From contig CM032233.1 of the NCBI GenBank assembly GCA_019009955.1, positions 113,558,501-113,622,500 of the forward strand: a stretch of DNA of 64,000 nucleotides, read 5' to 3'. Position 1 is the first letter of the stretch, and the number at the start of each line of letters is the position of its first letter. This stretch comes from Riptortus pedestris. Lineage: Eukaryota; Arthropoda; Insecta; Hemiptera; Alydidae. The position numbers were made by a program, and so were the translations under genes. This document shows positions 53,669 through 63,333 of the stretch, one piece after another. The notes beneath the pieces were generated by a model. That model was not told the origin of the DNA, ran no database searches, and was given only the letters and a program-made list of their open reading frames with translations.

Positions 53669-54033
53669 CTATTGAGGTCGTACTCATGACGCGATTTTCG
53701 AAAAGTGACTTCAAATATCCATCGATCCTACCTAGGAGATGGTTTACGGCGATTTAGAATTCTATGAAAACGAGCATACTAATGGTATGCCACCAAAAAA
53801 AAAAACAAAAAAAAATCTTTCCGGTCTATCTATCAACTCAGCGCTACGAGGTTGGCTGGCCTGTTTGTTTAAATTTCAGCCGCTATCCGTTGTTGAGATT
53901 ATTAAATTGTATTATAAATTGACTGAAATATTTCCCATTGTATTTATTCACTTAACATTCACAGTAGTGTTACCTGCATGTATATTTATCTGTTCTAAAC
54001 CTTTGCGTGGGAAAGCTGCTTAGAATACGCAGC
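53669..54033 (+). mobile_element. HINE-like element 38, centre replaced
   Basis: The 5' block (CTATTGAGGTCGTACTCATG, CTACCTAGGAGATGG) is followed by 60 unrelated bases and an A-run. The type A 3' arm follows (CTTTCCGG, GGTTGGCTGGCCTGTTTG) and the end is GGGAAAGCTGCTTAG with a truncated hairpin. Frames here are translations of the repeat. Confidence 0.6.
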
Positions 54034-54604
54034 TTTTTCATTAATTCTGAATGAAACACATTTGTCTTGCGGGGATGGAAAGCGCGCCATGACACGACCT
54101 ATATATACCCCAAGAACGTATACTGAAAACGATGGGAATGAAAGTGCATATTAGAAATTTATTTAAACTTATTTCCATTGTGCTCCGTACAACTGGAACA
54201 GTAAGGCTGGAAATGAGAAGCAACTGGCTTATCATCGCAGTGGGTGAGTATTAAAGGAGAAGAAATAAGGCGGAGAAGTAGATAGCTGGTAGAAATGAAG
54301 GTTGACTCTGTGATCCGTCCTAATGGTAGGAGGGTGATGCCCAATCACTAACCGAACCCACCCCCTCGCCTTTACAATGTTCTTGAGTCACCCTATTCAG
54401 AGGACCTGCATTACTCTAATACTCCCGGAGTCGTTTTCTCCTCTTGCTATTAGTTCGAGTACGCCCTGCTCTCCTCCGATAGAAATTAATCGGGCATGTA
54501 CTCGTATTAAGACGCTTTCTTCACTCAGAAGTGCTAATGGACTAGTAGCTAGTTTTGAGAACAGTTCGTCTTTCTATTTGCTGAAAGGTGTTCATTCGTG
54601 GGTT
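54034..54604. other. Unassigned, moderate GC
   Basis: Several short frames of 60-76 codons on both strands, none resembling a known domain. It does not match window repeats. Confidence 0.4.
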
Positions 54605-54911
54605 TAAGGGAAACCAGCTCATCACGCGATTATCGAGAAATTTCATGAAGTGAGAATCATACCCAAGAGATGACAAACAGAAGTCCGTATGACCATGTGC
54701 ATTGATTCTCCTAGATCTCATCGACTGGGAAACTGGACGTCGGTCGCCTGAGCACCGCCACCCCCGGATATTGAGGCCCGTCAGCCTACAAGAGAAAATT
54801 CATTCCAGATATTCTTTGGTTAACGGGGGTTTTATGTCGAGATGGTCACCCACTCTCAAGCCATCTTGGGGACAGCTGAAGATCTTTAACGCCTATAAAG
54901 CCAACCGAAAA
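54605..54911 (+). mobile_element. HINE 5' block fragment and unassigned DNA
   Basis: TTAAGGGAAACCAGCTCATC, ACGCGATTATCGAGAAATTT and CCAAGAGATGACAAACAG at 54605-54680 are a 5' block. 54700-54905 is GC-richer and unrecognised. Confidence 0.45.
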
Positions 54912-55845
54912 AAAAAGTCCGTCACGCAGGGGCTGCGTAGACTAAGCAGATTTTCCACGTGAAGATTTACAATAGATAAATCTACATACCGGTAAAAATT
55001 AACACTAATATGAATATTAAGTGAATAAATTCATATGGTAATAAGAAATCTTTCGGTCAATTTTAATAACCTCCCAAACGGAAAGCGGCTGAGTTGTAAA
55101 CAAACAGGTCTGCAAACCAAAACTGATAGAAATATTCTTCACAATTACTGAAATATATCTGAATAAATAACATATTAATTTTATTGAATACTATTTGCTA
55201 AATCTAGCACTGTTATTTATAATGAATCAGAATAATTTTTATTTCAATTTCTCAAATGTTAGTAGTCCAAAGACAAAAGAAAGGGGGGGGGTCAATAGAT
55301 CGTATTTGTTTATATCACTCAAAGTAGAAATTCAATGAAAACAATATTTGGTATTTAATCTTGGAATGAAGTGGTTATTAATATAACAGCTTATTATTAA
55401 TATGACATGAGTAGGAGTGGGGATTTGCTGAAGGCTGCTAAATGCAAATATCTTGGTTAATAATCAAGAAATAAATAAACATTAAAAGAAAATATTTATT
55501 TAACATTAAATTTTCAATAAGATTTATTCTATACAATTTTAGATCCTAAGTATAATAAACGGAGATATTTGGAATTTTCAAAATTCCCCCAATAAACCCC
55601 CACTGGTCCGATTTCAGTCATTAACGAGCTTGATTTTTCTTTTTACATAAAACGATTAAATATCGAGTTTTGTTACGATCCAACACAAATTGTAACAGCT
55701 AAAGCGTAAAAAGACGTATATATATAAAATTTTGGACGGACCTGATTTTAGTCATCTTCTAGGTAGGATTGATGGAAATTTGTAGACATTTTTCGAAAAT
55801 TGTGTCATGAGCACGACTTCAATGGCTGATTTCCCTTAAAGGCTT
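54912..55845 (-). mobile_element. HINE-like element 39 (type A)
   Basis: Hairpin end GTCCGTCACGCAGGGGCTGC at 54918, type A arm with a poly-G run at 55281, AGTAGGAGTGGGGATTTGC, ACGGAGATATTTGG, GGTCCGATTTCAGTCATTAA, a short TA tract, GGACGGACCTGATTTTAGTC and the 5' end at about 55841. Confidence 0.75.
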
Positions 55846-56040
55846 AAAAAGGCATAAAACGTACAAAAATATAGTAGTTCTAATTGTGTTATTCAAAGTA
55901 TAACGAAAACAAGAAACATAAACATATTCATAAACGGAAGCAGTTATATTTTTGGAGTGTTTACAACAACTCATCAAAACTATGGACTATTTTTATTATA
56001 GGCAGAGTATGTCTGATGGACCATAGACACTCTTACACTT
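55846..56040. other. No gene recognised
   Basis: Short AT-rich stretch between two HINE-like copies. Confidence 0.4.
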
Positions 56041-56735
56041 AAATAGATGTTGGGCGTGCTATCGTAATTCAGATATTTTTGTCCATACATGTTCTTTTGG
56101 AATCCCCCTAACTAAATCCCACCAATTCAGGGGCCCGATTTCAGTAATTAACTAATTTGAAGATTAGTGTTGAATGAAACAGTTAAATATGGGCTGTAAT
56201 CCAAAACAAATTTCCGTCTTAAGAACTTAAAATCTTTAATGGTGAAGTCACCACTCAAGGTAAAAGTTCAATGAAAAGAATATTTGGGTATTTAACCTTG
56301 GAATGAAGTGGTTCAGGATGTAAATGCTTATTGGTAATATGACATGAGTGGAACTCGGTATTTACTGATGGCTGAAAACTAAAAATGTACATATCTCGAT
56401 TGATAATGAAAAAAAAAACGTATATACAAGCATAAAACAATAAATTTGCAATAAGACAGGTTCAATACAATTTTTCCATCCGAGGTATATTAAGGGAGAT
56501 GTCTGAAATTTTCGAAACTCCACTTCTCTAAATCCCCTCTCCCTCAGTTCGATTTCAGCCGTTAATGTTGTATAACCAACGTTACTCCTTTAGTTATTTG
56601 TTAAAGTGGGTGTTAAATATACCTTGGTGTTACTTAAATCGTAACAGAGCTATTTGATTTTTTTAGTTTTTAGCAAATTTTTATTCAAGAGAAATCCTCT
56701 ATGACGGGACTTTTGAAAAAATTCTTTTAATATCC
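56041..56735 (-). mobile_element. HINE-like element 40 (type D) and a reversed 5' fragment
   Basis: The type D block (GATTTCAGTAATTAACTAAT, TGAATGAAACAGTTAAATAT), GGAATGAAGTGGTTCAGGAT and AAGGGAGATGTCTG run to GATTTCAGCCGTTAATG, where the copy breaks near 56570. At 56670-56735 a plus-strand 5' block follows (TTTAGCAAATTTTTATTC, ATGACGGGACTTTTGAAAAA). Confidence 0.55.
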
Positions 56736-57184
56736 AGAAATTCCCACTTAGCCTGAGGAGGAATGAGGCCTCGCCTGAGGAGGGAGAAAAGAGTTGAAGC
56801 TAATCAATTAGAGCTAAGTGTTTAAGATGTGGAAAAACCATAAAACTACTACGGCTAATAAAAGTAAGGAGCGGAAGTACTGAGGTTTCATTAAGCCTTC
56901 TCATCCATTTGAGCCTCAACCTTCCTGCTACTACATAGATAGATGAGAAACTTTCCATTTCCTGTCTATGCGAGTGTTTGTTCGTATAACCAAATATATA
57001 TGGTTTTCCGGAGCCAAACGCCTTATTTAAACATTTCATAAAAAAATACTGATAAATTGGTTGAAATTAGTCCAAGTGGAATGGGTATTTAGAGATAGGA
57101 GATGGAAAATCTTAAATATCTCCGTTTTTAAGCGTCGAATGGAAAAATAATATAACGAAGTTTGTTGATAAACTTATATTTTTT
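56736..57184. other. No gene recognised
   Basis: GCCTGAGGAGG-type repeats at 56750-56785 are the only notable feature. A 79-codon minus-strand frame is not recognisable. Confidence 0.4.
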
Positions 57185-58310
57185 TATATATTTATTCGTT
57201 TATTTGCAACAAAATATATAAATATTACAAGCAAATGATATGAATGATAATAACAATTGGCTTGATTTTTGACTTGAGGTGGGAAGTTGTCCATTGACAA
57301 TACCCACATTGGAGGGAACATGGGATTGTACTATTTGGAGTTATACTATGGACTACACAAGAAGATCTCTTGGCCACTTAGGCTTCAGACATCGTCTTGG
57401 GTTTTCTGGAATATGGGTAGATGAAAGTGATTCGACTAAAGGATTGGGATATGCGGGAAGGAGAGGTTGAAATTTCTGATATCGGGATTTTGCGAGGGTA
57501 TGGACAAAAGGAATGTAGAGGTCATTATGGAGAGTTAAATTGGATACGTAAAATGGGGAATCTGTAATTTTGCGGAGTATTCTGGATTGGAGGGTTTGGA
57601 TTTTGTAGGAATTTGAAGGTTTATTGGAACCCTAAAGTTCAAGTCCGTATGTCCATATTGGTCTGAGTACTGTCGTGTAAATCAATCGTTTGTTATGCAG
57701 TGATAGTTTAGATCTGTTGTCAATTAGTCTTAGTAGAAGTCTGTACCGTCGATTCAATTCTTGTCTTTTTAATGTGATGTGAGTTAGTCCAAGTTAGTCG
57801 CTTGTCTAATGTGAGTCCTAGATACCTAATTTGTGATTTTTGAGGAATTAGTGTGCTATTGAGTGTAACTGGAGGGCAAATAGAGCGTCGGAGAGTACAT
57901 GTTACATGGCTTGATTTGTTGCTGTTGACGTTGATCCTCCATTGAGTTAGCCAGGATTATAGCAGAGCTAGGTGTTCTTGTAAAGATGCGGGTTGGACAT
58001 ATTTGGGTCTGAGCTAGACATTAAGATTGCAGTATCATCTGCATACGTGAGAAGGGAATTTTCAGGATGTCGCCAGTTTAGATAAGGAATAAGAATGGAC
58101 TTATGACCCCCCCCCCCTGTGGTACACCTGGGAGAATAAGGATGAGACTGAGGATTCAAATGAAACTTGAAAATGTCTGTCGGAAAGGTATGATTTCAGA
58201 ATGAGGTAGTAGGTGAAAGACTTATAATTTAATTTGATTTAGCAGAGTAATTTTGTTTCAGTGGAGTCTCTAGGAGTTGGTGACCAGAGAGATTAAGTAG
58301 TGAGTGATCG
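57185..58310 (-). pseudogene. Jockey-like LINE, 3' part of reverse transcriptase
   Basis: On the minus strand the trace reads a decayed PGVPQGG box (about 58130). Then comes ENSLLTYADDTAILMSSSDP, the catalytic Y-DD motif (about 58035). LTQWRINVNSNKSSHVTCTL, SICPPVTLNSTLIPQKSQI and RYLGLTLDKRLTW follow, all typical of Jockey-clade reverse transcriptases. The C-terminus with PFYVSNLTLHND is near 57530. The 3' UTR ends near TTGCAAATAAACGAATAAAT at 57190. Stops and shifts abound. The 5' half, with endonuclease, is missing, as usual for 5'-truncated LINEs. Confidence 0.8.
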
Positions 58311-58480
58311 ACTAGACGTACAACCCCCGTTATCCCAGGAGACCCTGGAATGAGTTGTCTCCAGTAGATTGATGGGCGGGCCCCATTGTAGCCGGAGGGT
58401 CTGTGGCCAGTTCACGCTGCCAACCTGCCTGTGGACGTGAGCTAAGAGAGTCATAATAGATAGTCATCCCGACGGGCTGT

Positions 58481-58512
<32 letters not shown>
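58311..58512. repeat. GC-rich flank and CA/TA microsatellite
   Basis: 58318-58475 is GC-rich and unrecognised. CA repeats at 58480-58505 run into TA, directly before the TC end of a Helitron. Confidence 0.6.
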
Positions 58513-58513
<1 letters not shown>

Positions 58514-59812
58514 CTATATATATATAAAATTGTAACCTCTGTCTGTACATTGATTTTTTTCGCGAAATTTCACGATAACTTTTCGTTTCACATGTCATAG
58601 ACACCACATAACTGACATTTGGTTTCTTTGGTGTCTGTTTGTTTATTTGTTTTGTTTGTTACCTTTTTCACGCATAAACGGCTGAAACCGAATTTTATGA
58701 ACTTGGTATGTATATTTCTACTAACCCAACTTAATAGACTTTAGGCTATATATAATATTCCTCTGGGACGAATAGGAGTGGGGGTTATAAGGGAAGCCAG
58801 AAATTAAAAATAGCTATATTTCGTTTCCTATTGGTTTTTCGGCAAATATGATCATAACATGAAGTTGTTTATTTTGTTGTTTAGAGTAACTTTTGTTATA
58901 TACACTTTTTTCGTATACCGATTTATAAATGAGTTATACGCTAAAACCTATAGCGGATGTGAACAATTTTATTTGGGACAAAAGACCCAACCGAAATAAA
59001 TAAAACTCGGTATATGTATTAGCACATAAACGCTTTTTATTATAACAAGCCACACCAACATTTCTATGGACGGGCAGGAGTGGGGGTTATGAGGGAAGCC
59101 AGAAATTAAAAATAGCGATATTTCGTTTCCTATTGGGTTATTGGCAAATATGAACATAACAAATAGTTGTTTATTGTGTAATTTAGAGTAACTTTTGTTA
59201 TATACACTATCGTCGTATACCGAAGGGTATAAAGGTGTTATACGCTAAAATTATAGCGGGAGTCAAACAATTTTATTTGGCACAAAAGACTCAACCGAAC
59301 TAAACCAAACTCGACCGGTATGTGAATTTAGTACTAATGCCCTTCCTTATAATAAGCCATACTAACATTTATAGGGACGGGCAGGAGTGGGGGTTATAAG
59401 GGAGGCCTTAAAATTAATAATACCGATTTCCTATTGGGGTTTCACCAAAATATGCAGTATAAAAAAAAGTTGTTTATTTTGTTATTTAGAGAAATTTACT
59501 CAACAATTATTTTCAATTTAAACTACCAGGTACCTCACCTTATAAAATTAATTCAACTGTATGTCAATACTTTTTTCTTAATAATTCAAATCTATGCATA
59601 ATACTCAGGAAACGGGAAATATGACAATATGCAGGACAATGAAGTCTTACGTAAAAAATTAATTTTATTATTAACAAATCCACAGAAACGACGGGTGTTA
59701 ACCCTAAACACTGGGACGGGTAAATGTCGTGAAAAGTAAAGCTTGCCAAAGATATACCATCACCCATTCAGCCTCGAAGTGAATTCCCGAGCGAAGCCGG
59801 GTATCTGAGCTA

Positions 59813-59813
<1 letters not shown>
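58513..59813 (+). mobile_element. Helitron, non-autonomous, complete ends (1301 bp)
   Basis: It begins TC (58513) after A and ends CTAG (59810-59813) before T, the Helitron terminal rule with insertion between A and T. A hairpin (CCCG..CGGG, 59787-59802) lies about 8 bases before the end. The interior has no Rep or helicase trace. It is built of three tandem units of about 305 bases, marked by AGGAGTGGGGGTTATAAGG-type sequence at 58774, 59076 and 59383. The 3' part (about 59510-59813) is unique. Confidence 0.85.

Positions 59814-59867
<54 letters not shown>
59814..59867. repeat. TA microsatellite next to the Helitron
   Basis: A TA tract begins at the Helitron 3' junction and another precedes its 5' end, so the element inserted in TA-rich repeat DNA. 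Confidence 0.9.
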
Positions 59868-59868
<1 letters not shown>

Positions 59869-59944
59869 TCATTAGACTCCCGCTGACCCATAAGCACTTC
59901 GACAATAGCGCGCTGTGTTAGCAACCTTGAAAACTAATATTTTT

Positions 59945-60047
59945 CCTCTTTGAGTATCGAACCCACACCTTTTTTCTTACCTTCAGCTCGCTGACGGTAG
60001 TGGTAGATATAACCACGACTTAACCCGCACGGTCACCGACTGCCCCA
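59945..60047 (-). repeat. SINE head (tRNA-like) fragment
   Basis: The complement reads GGGGCAGTCGGTGACCGTGC, GGGTTAAGTCG (A-box-like) and GTGTGGGTTCGATACTC (B box). It is tRNA-related like the SINE at 32080 but with a different sequence between the boxes. No body or tail follows. Confidence 0.55.
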
Positions 60048-60117
60048 TGTATATATTTATAAAATAATTTAGACACAGAGAATATATGGTGTTAAGAAAT
60101 TAATTAAAAGTGTGCCA

Positions 60118-60164
60118 TACTTGGGAAATCTGCTTTACACAGTTCCTGCTTGACAGAAATTTTT
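60118..60164 (+). mobile_element. HINE 3' end fragment (type E)
   Basis: TATATGGTGTTAAG at 60085, then TACTTGGGAAATCTGC and CACAGTTCCTGCTTGACAG, a degraded hairpin end immediately before the second Helitron. Confidence 0.55.
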
Positions 60165-60179
60165 GAATGCAGAAATTGC

Positions 60180-61843
60180 GGCTAACCTATGTCTGTACAT
60201 TCATTTTTTTCGCGAAATTTCGCGATAACTTTTCGTTTCACATGTCATAGACACCATAACTGCATTTTGTTTCTTTGGTGTCTGTTTGTTTGTTTATTTG
60301 TTTGTTTGTTTGTTACGTTTTCACGCATAAACGGCGGAACCGAATTTTATAAAACTTGATATGTATATTACTACTAACCCACCTTAGACTTTAGGCTATG
60401 TTAATATTCTCTGAGACGAACAGGAGTGTGGGTTATAAGGAAGGAATGAAATTAAAAATAGCAATATTTCGTTTCCTAATGCATTTTCGGCAATTATGCA
60501 CATATTAAAAGTTGTTTATTTTGTTATCTGGAGTAACTTGTGTTATATGCACTTTTGTCGTATAACTAAGTATAAATGAGTTATACGCTAAAACCTATAG
60601 CGGAAGTCAACAATTTTATTTGGGACAAAAGACCCAACCGAAATAAATAAAACTCGGTATATGTATTAGCACTAACGTTTTCATTATAACAAGCCATACC
60701 AACATTTCTAGGGACGGGCAGGAGTGGGGGTTATAAGAGAAGCCAGAAATTATAAATAGCGGTATTTCGTTTACTATTGGTTTTTCGGCAAATATGAATA
60801 TAACAAAAGTTGTTTATTTTGTTAGTTAGAGTAACTTTTGTTATATACACTTTTTTCGTATACCAAATTATAAACGAGATATACGCTAAAACCTATAGCG
60901 GAAGTGAACAATTTTATTTGGGACAAAAGACCCTGTGACCCAACCGAAATAAATTAAAACTCGGTATGGGTATTAGCACTAACGCTTTCATTATAATAAG
61001 CCATACCAACATTTCTAGGGACGGGCAGGAGTGGGGGTTCTAAGGGAGGCCTGAATTTAAAAATAGCGGTATTTTGTTTTCTATTCTTTTTCGGCAAATA
61101 TGATCATAACAAAAGTCATTTATTTTGTTATTTAGAGTAACTTTTGTGATATTCATTTTTGTCTTTTAACAAAATATAAACGAGACATACACTATAAACC
61201 AAAGCGGGAGTCAACTATTTTATTGGTTGTTAACGATTGAACCGAACTTAACAAAACTCGGTATATGAATCAGCATTAATTCTTCCAAGATTATGAGCTA
61301 TATTAAAATTTTTAGGTTAGAACGGGAGTGGGGGATATAAGGGAGGCTTGAAATAAAAAATCGCACTATTTCATTGTCTATTTGTTTTTCAACAAACATG
61401 CATATAACAAAAGTTGTTTACTTTGTTATTTAGATTAACTTTTGTTTTATACATTTCTCCAGGAACAATGTGTGGAGCAAGTAATTTGCGTAGAAATATT
61501 GATATGCTCAACAATTCATTCCAATTTGAACTATCAGGTTCCTCACCTGGAAAAATTAATTCAAATCTACGTTAATATTTTGTCCTTACTAATTGAAATC
61601 TATGCATATTGCACAGGAGACGGGAAATATGACAAAGGGCAGTGAAGTCTTACATAAAAAATTAATTTTAGTATTAACAAATGCCAACAACGGGTATAAA
61701 CCCTAAACACTGGGATTGGGGTAAATGTCAAATTAGTGTGGCAATGGTATTTTTTTATTGTAAAGGCTTTACCATTGCAAAAAAAAATACCATCTACCAT
61801 TCAGCCTCAAATCAATTTCCCCGGGCGAAGCCGGGTATCTGAG

Positions 61844-61847
<4 letters not shown>
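60180..61847 (+). mobile_element. Helitron, second copy with four internal units (about 1.67 kb)
   Basis: It is colinear with 58513-59813 from ACCTATGTCTGTACATTC. Four tandem units are marked at 60422, 60720, 61027 and about 61323. The 3' end has hairpin CCCGG-GCGAAG-CCGGG (61820-61835) and terminus GAGCTAA before T, a valid CTRR end. The 5' TC terminus is not present at the HINE junction. No replication or helicase gene is visible. Confidence 0.8.
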
Positions 61848-61893
<46 letters not shown>

Positions 61894-61930
61894 TATATAT
61901 ATATATATATATATATAATAATATATATAG
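61848..61930. repeat. TA microsatellite between Helitron and LINE
   Basis: An imperfect TA tract separates the Helitron 3' end from the (ATG)n-like tail of the RTE-like LINE. Confidence 0.85.
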
Positions 61931-61934
61931 TATC

Positions 61935-63295
61935 ATCATCATTATCTCAAGGCTACGCCTTGTAGTTGCAACCATGGTGTTCTATTCTAAGCTGCATTTT
62001 TCATATTACAATATTTACGGAAATCCATAAATTCTTGATGTCTTTAAAATAGGATTGTCTAGGCCTTCCTCTTCCCCTATGCCCAAGAACCTTATCTTCA
62101 AATATATTAGTAATGAAGTCGTTGTGCCTTATGATATTTGATTTGATTTGATTTATTTATTTATGGACATCACATCAAAGGTGATTTGCCCTTTCAAAAA
62201 TTGCACAATAACAAAAGTAACAAATTGTTAAATAACAAAAGTAAAATAGATAACAAGAAGTAACAATTAGAAATACCAGAAAAAAACAATGACAAATAAC
62301 AAACGTGAAATAGATAAAACATTTTTATATGTAAACATTTAAAAAAAATATATATAAAAAAAAATTAGTGATGAGTATAGTTTGGTGGATGATCAGTAGG
62401 AAATTAATGGCTGATAAATGATACTTTTTTCTAATATTTGACGTAATTTTTTCTTTCAGGGTAAACATATACATGTGTACAAAAGCATCTAAAACATGTG
62501 GCAATGTGTGTATTTCTAATATTTATTTATTTATTAAGGTGTGTCGCAATTTAAGCGATTCACACATTTTCTTGTTATGATTCTAAAATAGTAAAGGTAA
62601 AGCCACCTTATAAAAATCAATAAAAAAGGTTAAAAAATCTACAGAGGTAAAAATACGGTAGTTTATTTTTTTCTCCAGTGGATATTATTGCAGTCTATTT
62701 ATTATTATTATATTATTTAATGTTATATCTGGTTGTAAATGGGTGTGTCTTTGAGGTGTTACATGACGTTTGTAATGTATGGGCTGTCGTCGTGTAGTAG
62801 TTCAGATAGGTTGGTGGGTAAGTTCTTGTCAGTTATTAGTCTGCAGTCTGTAAGTAAGTGTTTGATAGTCAGTTGTGTATTGCAGAGTGTACAGAATGGT
62901 GGTTTCAGTCCTAGTCATGAGGTGTCCGTGTGATATCCGTGGAATGGCCGGTGCCTCAACGACGAGCAAGGACTACTTCTTCTCTTCTAGTATCCTGATT
63001 ACTGACCAGCCATTCACGAATAGTGTTTTTTATTTCTCGTAGTTATGATATGCCCAAGAAGTTTCACTCTCCTTTTTTCCATTGCCTTGGTAAGACTTTT
63101 GTTCTCACTTACCTCATTTCGAACTTCAATGTTGGTTTTTTTTTTGAGTCCAACTTTTTCTAGTGATTCTACACCAGATCCACATTTCCATTGCTTCCAA
63201 CCTATTGTGTTCCCTTTTGTGAAGAGTCCAACCTTCGCAATACTGTCCATACAATAGACAGAAAACATTTTGGGATCCAATGCCAACCGGAAGAA

Positions 63296-63297
<2 letters not shown>
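61935..63297 (-). pseudogene. RTE-like LINE 3' part, split by another LINE
   Basis: The right half (63052-63297) and left half (61935-62128) together match 30405-30790. Recognisable residues include AMEKRRVKLLGHI and, in shifted frames, the KWKCGS.VESLEKV region corresponding to MEMWIWRRI. The 3' tail on the minus strand is GAGATAATGATGATGATAC. The element is interrupted at a TTATGATAT target by the insertion at 62138-63042. Confidence 0.75.
62138..63042 (-). mobile_element. 5'-truncated LINE insertion with 9-bp duplication
   Basis: It is flanked by TTATGATAT at 62129-62137 and 63043-63051. On the minus strand it codes for the end of a LINE polyprotein, PFCTLCNTQLTIKHLLTDCR (CxxC....T..HLL..C motif), at about 62835-62900. 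The 3' UTR ends CCATAAATAAATAAATC and a tail of ATCAA repeats. The 3' UTR matches 43320-43365, where a minisatellite has expanded. Confidence 0.8.

Positions 63298-63298
<1 letters not shown>

Positions 63299-63327
<29 letters not shown>
63299..63327. repeat. TA microsatellite
   Basis: A pure TA tract at the 5' break of the RTE-like LINE. Confidence 0.9.

Positions 63328-63333
<6 letters not shown>

Noticed and set aside
53739..54023. 94-codon frame with MPPKKKTKKN, possibly a nuclear protein
   Set aside because: The lysines come from an A-run at a HINE breakpoint and the rest translates the type A arm.
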